From assembly GCA_002395525.1 (NCBI GenBank), contig DGXE01000078.1, positions 1 through 60,444 on the forward strand: 60,444 bases of DNA, written 5' to 3'. This DNA is from Ruminococcus sp. UBA4240. GTDB lineage: Bacteria > Bacillota > Clostridia > Oscillospirales > Ruminococcaceae. Shown here piece by piece: positions 9,157 through 17,883 of this stretch (position 1 is the first letter of the stretch; every line of letters starts with the position of its first letter). Below the pieces are notes generated by a model. It did no database searches, was not told the origin of the DNA, and saw nothing but the letters and a program-made list of their open reading frames with translations. Position numbers and translations under genes: made by a program.

Positions 9157-9185
9157 ATTATATCATATCGCACAGCAAATGTCAA
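9157..9185 (-). promoter_or_regulatory. Consensus promoter for the diguanylate cyclase operon
   Basis: On the - strand TTGACA (9185-9180) and TATAAT (9162-9157) are perfect hexamers with a 17 bp spacer. It is back-to-back with the promoter for the ABC exporter. Confidence 0.9.
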
Positions 9186-9215
9186 GTACAAACAAGCAAC
9201 ACATCGCCCCTCCCC

Positions 9216-9244
9216 TTGACTTTTGGGCGGATAAATAGTATAAT
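9216..9244 (+). promoter_or_regulatory. Consensus promoter for the ABC exporter operon
   Basis: TTGACT at 9216-9221 and TATAAT at 9239-9244 with a 17 bp spacer, 40 bp before the start codon. Confidence 0.9.
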
Positions 9245-9284
9245 CATAGTCGGCTTACATTACATGAAAATGAGGTATCATAAA

Positions 9285-11009
9285 ATGAAGAAGCTGCTTA
9301 AATACATTAAGGGGTACAGGCTTGAAAGCGTGTCGGGACCTTTTTTCAAGCTGCTTGAAGCACTCTTTGAGCTGTTTACTCCCCTTGTGGTGGCAGATAT
9401 AGTTGACATCGGCATTGCAAAGGGCGATAACCGCTACATATTCACACATACGCTGCTGCTGTTCGGGCTGGCATTCATAGGGCTCGTGTGCTCCGTGACA
9501 GCCCAGTATTTTGCGGCAAAGGCATCTGTGGGCTTTGTCACTGCCCTGCGCCATGCCCTCTTTGAGCATATAGGAAGGCTCTCCCACGCAGAGCTTGACG
9601 ACATAGGCACCTCCACCCTCATCACCCGCATGACAAGCGACATGAACCAGGTACAGCAGGGGCTGAACCTGACTCTGAGGCTGCTGCTGCGCTCCCCCTT
9701 TGTGGTATTCGGCGCCATGATAATGGCATTCAGGCTTGATGTTCCCTCCGCCATGATATTCGTCTGGACGACTATCCTGCTGTTTATCGTGGTATTTGCC
9801 ATCATGCTGGTGTGCATCCCCCTATACAGGCGTGTCCAGCAAAGGCTTGACAGAGTGACCGCCCTTGCAAGGGAAAACCTGACGGGTTCAAGGGTCATCC
9901 GTGCCTTTGGCAGAGAGGAAGAGGAGATAGCGGACTTTGAAGAGGCAAACTCCCTCCTTTCCCGTATGCAGCTTTTCACGGGGCGCATATCATCCCTTAT
10001 GAACCCACTTACCTTTGCCATGATAAACATTGCCACAGTGTACCTTATACACACAGGAGCACTCCGTGTGGACAGCGGCATCATCACACAGGGCACTCTC
10101 ATAGCGCTGTGCAACTATATGGCTCAGATACTGGTGGAGCTTATCAAGCTTGCAAACCTTGTCATAAACATAACCAGGAGCCTTGCCTGTGCAAGGCGCA
10201 TATCCGACGTGCTGGACATATCCCCCTGTATCACATCCGGGAGCACAAAGCGGGGCAGTGGCCCTGACAAAGCCGTTTCCTTTGAGGATGTGGCTCTTTT
10301 GTACTCCAACGGTGCAGACGGCGCCCTCGAGCATATCTCCTTCACCGCCCGCAGGGGGGAGGTCATCGGCATAATCGGGGGCACAGGCTCCGGCAAATCC
10401 TCCCTTGTGAACATGATACCCCGTTTCTATGATGCCTCCTCCGGGAAGGTCTGCGTAAACGGCACAGACGTAAGGGAATACGACCTTGACACACTTCGCA
10501 GCATGATAGGCATAGTTCCCCAGAAGGCGGTGCTTTTTTCCGGCACCATACGGGAAAATCTGCTGTGGGGCATGGAGAATGCGGACGATGCCGCCATTGA
10601 GGAGGCCGTGGAGGTATCCCAGTCCGCAGACATCATAAGAGCGAAGGGCGGTCTTGATGAGGTGATAGAGCCGGGAGGGCGCAACCTCTCCGGCGGTCAG
10701 CGCCAGAGACTCACCATAGCAAGGGCGCTTGTACGCCGCCCGGAGATACTCATACTCGATGACAGTGCCTCCGCACTGGACTTTGCCACGGATGCCCGCC
10801 TGAGAAGGGCGCTGTCGGAGCTGAGCTACCACCCTACGGTATTCATCGTGTCCCAGCGGATTTCAGCCATTATGGGGGCAGACCGCATCATCGTCCTTGA
10901 CGACGGCAGCATTGCGGGCATGGGCACCCACAGTGAGCTTATGGACGGATGCGGAGTGTACAGGGACATATATGCCTCCCAGACAGGCAGCGAGGAGGCG
11001 GTGTCATGA
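9285..11009 (+). CDS. ABC exporter half-transporter with degenerate catalytic site
   Basis: A 574-residue type IV ABC exporter subunit: a six-helix membrane domain (about 1-310) and a nucleotide-binding domain with Walker A GGTGSGKS (365-372), signature LSGGQ (468-472) and Walker B ILILD (488-492). The catalytic Glu after Walker B is Asp493 and the switch His is Gln524 (IVSQ), so this half carries the degenerate ATP site typical of heterodimeric exporters such as BmrCD or TM287/288. ATG 9285 has GAGG upstream. The next gene overlaps by 4 bp (ATGA) and encodes the partner. The substrate, perhaps drugs or lipids, cannot be told from sequence. Confidence 0.92.
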   Translation: MKKLLKYIKGYRLESVSGPFFKLLEALFELFTPLVVADIVDIGIAKGDNRYIFTHTLLLFGLAFIGLVCSVTAQYFAAKASVGFVTALRHALFEHIGRLSHAELDDIGTSTLITRMTSDMNQVQQGLNLTLRLLLRSPFVVFGAMIMAFRLDVPSAMIFVWTTILLFIVVFAIMLVCIPLYRRVQQRLDRVTALARENLTGSRVIRAFGREEEEIADFEEANSLLSRMQLFTGRISSLMNPLTFAMINIATVYLIHTGALRVDSGIITQGTLIALCNYMAQILVELIKLANLVINITRSLACARRISDVLDISPCITSGSTKRGSGPDKAVSFEDVALLYSNGADGALEHISFTARRGEVIGIIGGTGSGKSSLVNMIPRFYDASSGKVCVNGTDVREYDLDTLRSMIGIVPQKAVLFSGTIRENLLWGMENADDAAIEEAVEVSQSADIIRAKGGLDEVIEPGGRNLSGGQRQRLTIARALVRRPEILILDDSASALDFATDARLRRALSELSYHPTVFIVSQRISAIMGADRIIVLDDGSIAGMGTHSELMDGCGVYRDIYASQTGSEEAVS

Positions 11010-12760
11010 AGCGGCAGGGCGAACTCAGACGTGTGATAAAAAGGCTTGGCAGATACAGGTGGATGCTGGCTCTTTCTGTGCTGCTCTCAGCCGTATATGT
11101 AGTTCTAACACTGTATACTCCCATACTCACAGGCCGTGCCATCGACCTTGCGGTGGGCAGGGGCAGGGTGGATATGGAGGGCATAGGGAAGATACTTGCG
11201 GCTATGGTCATCATCGCCCTTGCGGGGGCTGTGGTGCAGTGGATAATGAACCTGCTCAACAACCGTGTGTCCTTCGGGATACTTGCGGATCTGCGAAACG
11301 AGGCATTCTCCCATATACAGGTACTGCCCACATCCTATCTGGACAGCCACCCCACCGGGGATCTGGTAAACCGTATGACCGCAGATGCGGATCAGTTTGC
11401 GGACGGGCTGCTTATGGGCTTTACCCAGCTCTTTACAGGTGCTGCCACCATAATAGGCTCCCTTGTGTTCATGATCTCCGTCAATCTGAAGATAGCCCTT
11501 GCAGTGGTGGTGCTGACACCTGTATCCCTGTTTGTGGCAAGGTTCATCGCAAAGCACACCTATGCCATGTTCAGGGAGCAGTCAGCTGTGCGGGGCGAGC
11601 AGACCGCATTCATAGATGAGATGCTCTCCGGTCAGAAGGTGGTCAGGGCATTCTCCCGTGAAAAGCATCAGCTTGCCGCCTTTGACAGCATAAACAAAAG
11701 GCTTGCGGATTGCTCCTTAAAGGCCATATTCTTCTCATCCCTCACAAACCCCACCACAAGATTTGTGAACAATCTCATCTATGCGGTGGTGGCTCTGTTC
11801 GGGGCGCTTGTGTGCACAAATGCGCTGGGCTTTAAGGAAACTCTTACGGTAGGTGCCCTTGTATCACTTCTCAGCTATGTGAACCAGTACACAAAGCCCT
11901 TCAACGAAATATCAGGGGTGATAACGGAGCTGCAGAACTCCCTTGCAAGCGCATCAAGGCTCTTTGACCTTATAGATGAACAGCCCCAGACTCCCGACGA
12001 TGAGGACGCTGTACAGCTTGACAAGGCACAGGGGGATGTTCGGCTTGAAAATGTGGATTTCTCCTACACCCCGGACAGGGAGCTTATCAGGGGGCTGTGC
12101 CTTGATGTATCCTCCGGTATGCGCATAGCCATCGTAGGACCCACAGGCTGCGGGAAGACCACCCTTATCAACCTGCTGATGCGGTTCTACGATGTAACGG
12201 GGGGAGAGATCTCCGTTGACGGCACTGATATAAGGCACATCACCCGCCGCTCACTGCGGGCAAACTACGGCATGGTGCTCCAGGAGACCTGGCTGCGCTC
12301 CGGCACTATAAGGGAGAACATCACCGCCGGGCGGCCTGATGCCACAGATGAGGAGGTCATTGCCGCTGCCAAGGCATCCCATGCCCACAGCTTCATCCGT
12401 CGCCTGCCCCGGGGCTATGACACTTATATCGGGGAGGACGGAGGCAGCCTTTCCCAGGGGCAGAAGCAGCTTCTGTGCATAACCCGTATCATGCTCACAC
12501 TGCCCCCCATGCTCATACTTGATGAAGCCACCTCCTCCATAGATACACGCACGGAGATACTCATACAGCGTGCCTTTGCCCAGATGATGAAGGGGCGCAC
12601 CAGTTTTATCGTAGCCCACCGCCTTTCCACCATAAAGGAGGCGGATATGATACTTGTCATGAAGGACGGGCACATTATCGAAAAGGGGCGGCACGAGGAA
12701 CTGCTAAAGCAGGGCGGCTTCTACACAGAGCTTTTCAACAGCCAGTTCAGTGCCACATGA
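11006..12760 (+). CDS. ABC exporter half-transporter, catalytic partner
   Basis: A 584-residue subunit with a six-helix membrane domain (about 15-320) and an ATPase domain carrying Walker A GPTGCGKT (378-385), an altered signature LSQGQ (482-486), an intact catalytic Glu507 (LILDEATSS) and switch His538 (IVAHRLS). The altered signature faces the degenerate Walker motifs of the partner, and the intact Walker motifs face the partner's LSGGQ, which is the expected split of one active and one degenerate site. The start overlaps the partner's stop (ATGA), so the two are translationally coupled and presumably made 1:1. No terminator is evident before the next promoter. Confidence 0.92.
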   Translation: MKRQGELRRVIKRLGRYRWMLALSVLLSAVYVVLTLYTPILTGRAIDLAVGRGRVDMEGIGKILAAMVIIALAGAVVQWIMNLLNNRVSFGILADLRNEAFSHIQVLPTSYLDSHPTGDLVNRMTADADQFADGLLMGFTQLFTGAATIIGSLVFMISVNLKIALAVVVLTPVSLFVARFIAKHTYAMFREQSAVRGEQTAFIDEMLSGQKVVRAFSREKHQLAAFDSINKRLADCSLKAIFFSSLTNPTTRFVNNLIYAVVALFGALVCTNALGFKETLTVGALVSLLSYVNQYTKPFNEISGVITELQNSLASASRLFDLIDEQPQTPDDEDAVQLDKAQGDVRLENVDFSYTPDRELIRGLCLDVSSGMRIAIVGPTGCGKTTLINLLMRFYDVTGGEISVDGTDIRHITRRSLRANYGMVLQETWLRSGTIRENITAGRPDATDEEVIAAAKASHAHSFIRRLPRGYDTYIGEDGGSLSQGQKQLLCITRIMLTLPPMLILDEATSSIDTRTEILIQRAFAQMMKGRTSFIVAHRLSTIKEADMILVMKDGHIIEKGRHEELLKQGGFYTELFNSQFSAT

Positions 12761-12795
12761 TCCGGCATAAGCCATTCGGTTCCTGACCCATAGCA

Positions 12796-12824
12796 TTGAC
12801 TTTTTTATGACAATGTTGTATAAT
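12796..12824 (+). promoter_or_regulatory. Consensus promoter for the hydrolase-lipoprotein pair
   Basis: TTGACT at 12796-12801 and TATAAT at 12819-12824 with a 17 bp spacer. A small hairpin (TGCCTG/CAGGCA) lies in the leader. Confidence 0.85.
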
Positions 12825-12888
12825 ACCCTTTGGCGTTGCCTGACAGCAGGCAGCCACGGATCACATATCAGACATAAGGAGAAAACAG

Positions 12889-13971
12889 ATGAAAAAGACA
12901 GGAACCAAAAAGAAACTGCTTCCTATCATTATCCTGAGCGTTATTGTATTGCTGGTCATAGCCTGGTGGGCATTCTGCATTATTATGTATAACCTGAATT
13001 TCAACGTCCGCTGTGACAGCTATGCCCCGCTGATGCTCAGGACAGAGGATTTCGACGGACTTGAATGCAGGGAATATTCCTTCCCCTCCGACAAGGGGCA
13101 GATGCTGGCAGGGTATCTGTACAGCAAGGGCACCGATCAGCACGGCATTCTGGTCATAGCCCACGGATTCGGCAGCGGTCATAATTCCTACATGGACGTT
13201 GCAGACTATTTTGCCAAAAACGGCTACTATGTGTTCGCCTACGATGCCACAGGCTGTGACAAAAGTGAAGGCAAGGGCGTAGGAGGCCCTCCCCAGGGTG
13301 TCATAGACCTTGACCACGCCATATCCTTTGTGGAGGAAAGCAGCGACATCCCCGATCTTCCCATAGTGCTCTTCGGGCACAGTTGGGGCGGATACTCCGT
13401 ATGCAGTGTGCTAAACTTCCACCCGGATGTGAAGGCTGTGGTGGAGTGCTCGGGATTCAACAGCTCCTCTGATATGTTTGAATCCGGGGGAAAGTCACAG
13501 GCGGGAGATGCTATCTATGCCATGACACCCTTCATCAAGGTATACGAGAGCTTCAAATACGGGAAATATGCGAAAAACACCGCAATGGACGGCTTTGCGA
13601 ACACGGATGCAGATATACTCATACTCCACAGCGAGGATGACAATGTCATCGGCATTGAGTACGGCTATGACAAATACTTTGAGAAATACAGGGATGACCC
13701 CCGTTTTACCTTTGTCAGATTTGAGGACAGAGGTCACAATGAGGTGTTCAACGACCCTGACAACACCTACAAGGATGAATTCAATGCGGGATTTGACCCC
13801 TGGCTGGAAACCCTTGACTATGACTACAAAGCAAAGGAAAATACGGAAAGATTCAAAGCGGATAAGGCACAGTACATAACCGAGCATCTGGATCACGCAA
13901 GGTGGAGCTCCAGACTGGACGAGGAGCTGTTTGCTCAGTTTCTGGAGTTCTATGAAAAGGCGATAGGCTGA
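12889..13971 (+). CDS. Membrane-anchored alpha/beta hydrolase
   Basis: A 360-residue protein with a basic N terminus and one membrane helix (about 10-33), placing the hydrolase domain outside the membrane. The nucleophile elbow is GHSWGG with Ser165; candidate triad partners are Asp250/251 (HSEDDNV) and His283 (DRGHNEVF). It resembles serine aminopeptidase (S33)/BAAT-type hydrolases of Firmicutes; the substrate is unknown. It has its own promoter and is followed 30 bp later by a lipoprotein gene on the same transcript. The ribosome site is AAGGAG before ATG 12889. Confidence 0.82.
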   Translation: MKKTGTKKKLLPIIILSVIVLLVIAWWAFCIIMYNLNFNVRCDSYAPLMLRTEDFDGLECREYSFPSDKGQMLAGYLYSKGTDQHGILVIAHGFGSGHNSYMDVADYFAKNGYYVFAYDATGCDKSEGKGVGGPPQGVIDLDHAISFVEESSDIPDLPIVLFGHSWGGYSVCSVLNFHPDVKAVVECSGFNSSSDMFESGGKSQAGDAIYAMTPFIKVYESFKYGKYAKNTAMDGFANTDADILILHSEDDNVIGIEYGYDKYFEKYRDDPRFTFVRFEDRGHNEVFNDPDNTYKDEFNAGFDPWLETLDYDYKAKENTERFKADKAQYITEHLDHARWSSRLDEELFAQFLEFYEKAIG

Positions 13972-14001
13972 CCCGCACAGCGGATGAAAGGGAGGATACC
14001 T

Positions 14002-15222
14002 ATGAAAAAAGGAGCAATAGCAATAATTGCCGCACTTATGGCATTTACAGCCTGCACATCTCAGGGCATTAACGAGAACGCCGGCACAGCGGAGAGCGAA
14101 ACGACAGAAGCCGCAGACACCACAGTCCAGACAGAGACATCTGCCGAAGACACAGGTGAAGTCACAGCCCCGGACGAGGCTGTCTCCTCTGCAGATGTCA
14201 CAGAGGAAAGCTCTGACGATGAGGACTTGATTGAAGAATTTGACCTCAGTGTATACGATGATGTTTTAGAGCGCACTGCCCACGCCATTGCCGCTGGTTC
14301 ACCGGATGATGCGCAGGATGTGTGGCTGATGGAACTGCTTATGTACACGGAGGATGATGCAGCTTCACACATCTGCTACGCCTATGCGGATATAAACAAA
14401 GACGGAAGAGAGGAGCTTATTATCTGCCCATCGGATATAGGCAACGCTGCTGCCGGAACCGGTGTCTACAGTATTTATGCCTGCCCGGAAGGCAGCACTG
14501 TCCCGTGCTGCCTCGCCGAAGGGTGGTCAAGGAACCGCTTTTATATCACAACTGACGGCAGGATCCACAACATGGGCTCATCGGGGGCAGCCTACTCGGG
14601 TCACTGCATATACCACATCAGCGACGACGGCGCCTCCCTTGAATGCGAAGACTTCTACTTTACCGACTTTACCGACGAAGCACAGACAAATATCGGTGTA
14701 TACCACAACACCACCGGCGAATGGGACAAGGATGTATCAGAGCTGTATCTGGAAAATGCAGATAACTTCACCATGTTTGAAGAAGGGCTCGAATACATGG
14801 ACTTTGTCACAACACCATTCACCTCACTTGTTTCGGAGGAATGGGAGAAGAAGGCAAATATAGAGGTCACAGAGCTTGAAAGCACAGACAGTTTGGATGC
14901 ATATGACAGCTTCAACACCGGCATCACCGAGAATGGTGTACAGATAGCTGTTTCCTCCGACACGGATGCAAACGTGATACTTGTGAGCCTCACTATGAAT
15001 GACGACCTTACCTTTGATGCCGCTGAGATATACGAAACAGATATATACGAGGGCTATCCCTTTGTTACCACCGTATCCTTCCCGGGGAGCATACCTGCCT
15101 ACGGCTTGGAGGTGACGGATGCCTTCGGCACAAGGTTCTTCTCCCTTGACATGAGCGGCTTTGACGGCTCTGTGGAGATACACGAGATCAAGGTCAACAA
15201 TGTGGAGCACTCCAGAGGATGA
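14002..15222 (+). CDS. Lipoprotein with acidic Thr/Ser/Glu-rich linker
   Basis: A 406-residue protein of unknown function. The lipobox is AFTAC with Cys18, followed by about 55 residues rich in Thr, Ser, Glu and Ala (a wall-spanning linker) and then a folded domain. One stretch, YADINKDGREELII (around residue 128), looks like a calcium-binding EF-hand/FG-GAP style loop. Start 14002 is chosen for GGGAGG 6 nt upstream; an ATG 18 nt earlier overlaps that site. It shares a promoter with the upstream hydrolase, so the two may act together at the cell surface, but nothing in the sequence proves it. Confidence 0.75.
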   Translation: MKKGAIAIIAALMAFTACTSQGINENAGTAESETTEAADTTVQTETSAEDTGEVTAPDEAVSSADVTEESSDDEDLIEEFDLSVYDDVLERTAHAIAAGSPDDAQDVWLMELLMYTEDDAASHICYAYADINKDGREELIICPSDIGNAAAGTGVYSIYACPEGSTVPCCLAEGWSRNRFYITTDGRIHNMGSSGAAYSGHCIYHISDDGASLECEDFYFTDFTDEAQTNIGVYHNTTGEWDKDVSELYLENADNFTMFEEGLEYMDFVTTPFTSLVSEEWEKKANIEVTELESTDSLDAYDSFNTGITENGVQIAVSSDTDANVILVSLTMNDDLTFDAAEIYETDIYEGYPFVTTVSFPGSIPAYGLEVTDAFGTRFFSLDMSGFDGSVEIHEIKVNNVEHSRG

Positions 15223-15245
15223 ACTCCGCATAAAGGTAAAGAAAT

Positions 15246-15290
15246 ACGGTGCAGCAGATCACAAAGGATCTCCTGCACCGTCTTGTTTTC
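15246..15290 (+). terminator. Intrinsic terminator after the lipoprotein gene
   Basis: The stem ACGGTGCAG...CTGCACCGT (15246-15281) with an inner AGATC/GGATCT pairing is followed by CTTGTTTT. Confidence 0.75.
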
Positions 15291-15301
15291 ATAAAGAGCA
15301 T

Positions 15302-15347
15302 AGTCTGCACCCTGCTGCCCGAACGGACGGCAAAGCGCAGACTTTTT
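15302..15347 (+). terminator. Second tandem terminator
   Basis: AGTCTGC (15302-15308) pairs with GCAGACT (15337-15343), with a nested CTGCTGCC/GGCAAAG region, and is followed by TTTTT. It backs up the first terminator and separates convergent genes; there is no T run for the opposite strand. Confidence 0.65.
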
Positions 15348-15351
15348 AGCT

Positions 15352-16221
15352 TTAGAATGAGAAATTGCTGAACATATCGGAATATTCAGAGAAATCTACC
15401 TTGGAGCCGTTGTAGGCATCCAGTACATCCGCTGAAAGCTCGGAGTTGAGAACAGCCAGCATGGACATGGTCTCCTGGGGAGAGTACATTACAATGGCAA
15501 TGGTCTTCTTGTCGGTGTACATATAGTATGCAACACTGCCGTATTCATCAGTCTTTTCGGTGCCCTTGGCAATAAGGCTGTAGCCTGCATTCTTGCACTT
15601 GGTCATATATGACTTGTAGCTGGTCTTGTCCTGTGCGATGTTGTAGTACATGAGCATCTTGTCATCATCGTCAAAGAGGTACATACTGCCTGTGGTATCG
15701 TTGTCGGCGGTAATTACCATCATGCCCAGGTCTACTGCATTGGGGAGCTTTGCAACAACATCATCCCTGCTGGAATTCCATGTTATGCCGCTGCCTAAAA
15801 GACTGCCCTTTGCAGTGGAGGTGTTTGATGCCTTGAGTGCGCCGTCAGTGCCGAAGTTGTAGGTCTTGCCGTTTATCTTGAGTTTACCTGTGCGCATCTT
15901 GCCGTCAGTGCCGAAATAGTACTGCTTGCCGCTGACCTTTACCCAGCCGGTAGCCATCTGACCCTTCTTGGAGCCAATGAAATAGTACTTGGAATCCCCT
16001 ATCTTGTACCAGCCTGTAAGAGCAATGCCGTTCTTGTCGAAGTAGTACTTCTTGCCGCCTATGGTCTGCCAGCCTGTGAGCTTCTTGCCTGATGTGTCAT
16101 CCTTATAGCTGTAGCCCGATGATGTCTTTACCCATTCAGCGGATACCCCCGTACCAAGTGCAGGAACTGCGGCAAGTGCCATAACTGCTGACATACAAAG
16201 TGCTATTAGTCTCTTGTTCAT
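15352..16221 (-). CDS. Secreted protein with cell-wall-binding (choline-binding-like) repeats
   Basis: A 289-residue exported protein. A signal peptide (about 1-28, ending VSA) is followed by four CW_binding_1-type repeats of about 20 residues with the pattern TGW-x4-G-K-x-YYF-x3-G (about residues 45-130), then a 150-residue domain with no recognised motif. Such repeats bind choline, glucan or wall polymers in Clostridia and streptococci. ATG 16221 has GGGAGG 8 nt upstream; extra in-frame codons upstream lie over the promoter. It is a single-gene unit. The C-terminal domain may be the functional module but cannot be named. Confidence 0.8.
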   Translation of the reverse strand: MNKRLIALCMSAVMALAAVPALGTGVSAEWVKTSSGYSYKDDTSGKKLTGWQTIGGKKYYFDKNGIALTGWYKIGDSKYYFIGSKKGQMATGWVKVSGKQYYFGTDGKMRTGKLKINGKTYNFGTDGALKASNTSTAKGSLLGSGITWNSSRDDVVAKLPNAVDLGMMVITADNDTTGSMYLFDDDDKMLMYYNIAQDKTSYKSYMTKCKNAGYSLIAKGTEKTDEYGSVAYYMYTDKKTIAIVMYSPQETMSMLAVLNSELSADVLDAYNGSKVDFSEYSDMFSNFSF

Positions 16222-16276
16222 CTTTATTCCTCCCATTATCAGCATCCAAACCAAAAGATGCCGTTCATTTGAAGAT

Positions 16277-16305
16277 ATTATATCACAGTGTACTGTGTTT
16301 TGCAA
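16277..16305 (-). promoter_or_regulatory. Promoter with an internal palindrome, for the cell-wall-binding protein gene
   Basis: On - the hexamers are TTGCAA (16305-16300) and TATAAT (16282-16277), spacer 17 bp. Inside the spacer is a perfect dyad CACAGT-GT-ACTGTG (16284-16297), a plausible repressor operator. Confidence 0.75.
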
Positions 16306-16328
16306 GTGCATTAGATTAAAATCTGATA

Positions 16329-16364
16329 AAAAACAAGAGCCTGAAGGTCATTCCCCTCAGGCTC
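16329..16364 (-). terminator. Terminator after the ferredoxin gene
   Basis: On - GAGCCTGA pairs with TCAGGCTC (16364-16337) and is followed by TTGTTTTTT. Confidence 0.85.
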
Positions 16365-16375
16365 TATCATACAGC

Positions 16376-16546
16376 TTACTCTTCAGCAGGAGCGCCTACA
16401 GGACAGACATCCGCACAAGCACCGCAGGAAAGACATTCATCTGCGTTGATAACGTACCTGTCCTCGCCCTCAGAAATTGCGCCTACGGGACATTCGCCTG
16501 CACAGGCACCGCATGAGATGCAAGCCTCGGAAATTACATATGCCAT
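16376..16546 (-). CDS. 2[4Fe-4S] ferredoxin
   Basis: A 56-residue clostridial-type ferredoxin with two CxxCxxCxxxCP clusters: Cys9, 12, 15, 19 and Cys38, 41, 44, 48. It carries low-potential electrons in the cytoplasm, typically for pyruvate:ferredoxin oxidoreductase, hydrogenase or Rnf; the actual partner is not encoded here. The ATG at 16546 has a perfect AGGAGG 7 nt upstream. It is a monocistronic gene with its own promoter and terminator, and its strong signals suggest high expression. Confidence 0.95.
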   Translation of the reverse strand: MAYVISEACISCGACAGECPVGAISEGEDRYVINADECLSCGACADVCPVGAPAEE

Positions 16547-16606
16547 AATCAAAACCTCCTTATGGGGAATACTCATTTTTGTGAGCAAATGTATTACTAC
16601 GATTAC

Positions 16607-16635
16607 ATTTTACCATAAATATCCACTTAAATCAA
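16607..16635 (-). promoter_or_regulatory. Promoter for the ferredoxin gene
   Basis: On - TTGATT (16635-16630) and TAAAAT (16612-16607) with a 17 bp spacer, about 60 bp before the start codon. Confidence 0.7.
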
Positions 16636-16738
16636 TGTACATTATGACGAATAACGTTATGCAACTTTGTGCATATTAGGTTAGACAAAACTAACCATTT
16701 GTGCATTATCTGTTTTTGATATGCATATACAAGTCATT

Positions 16739-16771
16739 CCAAAACAAAACCGCCGGAGCATCCCCCGGCGG
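16739..16771 (-). terminator. Terminator after the STAS/HATPase-like pair
   Basis: On - CCGCCGGGGG pairs with CTCCGGCGG (16771-16750) and is followed by TTTTGTTTTG. Confidence 0.9.
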
Positions 16772-16785
16772 AAACGGAGCAAGAG

Positions 16786-17442
16786 TTACTTGCCCTCGTT
16801 CTTTCTGTAAATGACCATCTTTACCCTGTCGCCCATGACGCCTATCTGCACATCATCGGCGATATTGGCTATAATGGACTTTTCAAGCTCGTCCCAGGCC
16901 TCCTTCTTCTGCTCATCAGTGTCGGCACCGTCCTGGATGCCCTCTGTATAGGCACGCAGAGACCACATGGGATTGTCATAGTAGGGCATGAAGCCCCCGT
17001 ACTGATCCATAGTGAAGGGATCTGCCACAACACCATAGTTGAGAAGCATTTCCGAATAGCTCTCGGAATAGCTGAGCAGTGCCGCCTCGAATACGCTGCG
17101 TATCTTGCCCATAACGCCCTTTGCAAGGATGTTTTTCTTCTCGGAGGATACGGCAAGGAGATTGCTGCGCTTTTCGGAGGTGATGTCCGTGCTTGCGTCG
17201 ATAAACACCGCACAGGTCTCCTCATTGCCCTCGATCCAGAAATCCGCAGTGAAATCCTGCGCCAGCTCCTTCATCATGCCCAGAGCCTCTTCCACGATCA
17301 GGCGCAGACGGCGGGTATCCTTCTCCTTCAGCCCGTTGTACTGTGCAAACTTTTCAGACTGCGACAAAGCAGCCTGCAGCTGTACCAGAGCCGCCTCAGA
17401 ATTGTCCTTGGTACCGCCTATCTTGATAATATCAGTTTTCAT
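16786..17442 (-). CDS. HATPase-like (RsbW-type) protein, degenerate, paired with STAS protein
   Basis: A 218-residue soluble protein. Its N-terminal half resembles the RsbW/SpoIIAB-like ATPase fold: a helix RRLRLIVEEALGMM (residues 44-57) sits where the N-box (ExxxN) of GHKL ATPases would be, but the Mg-binding Asn is absent, and no clear G1 box is seen. The C-terminal part (about 140-218) is unlike known anti-sigma factors. It lies 11 bp after the STAS gene with AGGTGAT as ribosome site, so the two form a probable partner-switching pair; no sigma factor or PP2C phosphatase gene is adjacent. Family assignment is inference from context and weak motif similarity. Confidence 0.6.
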   Translation of the reverse strand: MKTDIIKIGGTKDNSEAALVQLQAALSQSEKFAQYNGLKEKDTRRLRLIVEEALGMMKELAQDFTADFWIEGNEETCAVFIDASTDITSEKRSNLLAVSSEKKNILAKGVMGKIRSVFEAALLSYSESYSEMLLNYGVVADPFTMDQYGGFMPYYDNPMWSLRAYTEGIQDGADTDEQKKEAWDELEKSIIANIADDVQIGVMGDRVKMVIYRKNEGK

Positions 17443-17453
17443 CGGATCACCTC

Positions 17454-17750
17454 TTACTTGATGGTAAGAATGTCTGAGAAGCCTGTTACCTCAAATATCT
17501 CCATAATATCGCTGTTTACGTTGATAAGGGTCATCTCGCCCTGCTTTGACATGATCTTCTGAGCGGAGAGGAGAACTCTAAGACCTGCGGAGGAGATGTA
17601 CTCAACAGCCTTGAAGTCAAGTACGAGCTCGGTGCAGCCCTCCATGTCCTCCTTAAGGGACTTTTCAAGCTCGGGAGCGGTGGTGGTGTCTACTCTGCCC
17701 TCTATTACAGCGGTGAGCTTGCCTGCGTCCTTTATCTTATTTACATTCAT
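17454..17750 (-). CDS. STAS-domain anti-sigma factor antagonist-like protein
   Basis: A 98-residue single STAS domain of the SpoIIAA/RsbV type. It has the LVLDFKAVEYISSAGLR core; Ser53/Ser54 sit at the position phosphorylated by RsbW-like kinases in other partner-switching systems. It would bind the downstream HATPase-like protein. ATG 17750 has AAAGGA 8 nt upstream; ten additional in-frame codons upstream have no ribosome site. Its own promoter is clear. The regulated target is unknown. Confidence 0.85.
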   Translation of the reverse strand: MNVNKIKDAGKLTAVIEGRVDTTTAPELEKSLKEDMEGCTELVLDFKAVEYISSAGLRVLLSAQKIMSKQGEMTLINVNSDIMEIFEVTGFSDILTIK

Positions 17751-17813
17751 GGTATTACATCCTTTCTTAATGTGATTCAATACAGTCAGGGTGCATTGCC
17801 CCTTTGAGTAATT

Positions 17814-17842
17814 ATTTTACCATATTATTATTGAAAATGCAA
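17814..17842 (-). promoter_or_regulatory. Promoter for the STAS/HATPase-like pair
   Basis: On - TTGCAT (17842-17837) and TAAAAT (17819-17814) with a 17 bp spacer; about 65 nt of leader follow. Confidence 0.7.
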
Positions 17843-17883
17843 GGGTTTTTGTGAAAAAAAACGGAAAATCCTATGACAAGCTG

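Noticed and set aside
17850..17883. Terminator after alkD
   Set aside because: There is a T run on - but only a 4 bp stem in front of it; too weak to list as a terminator.
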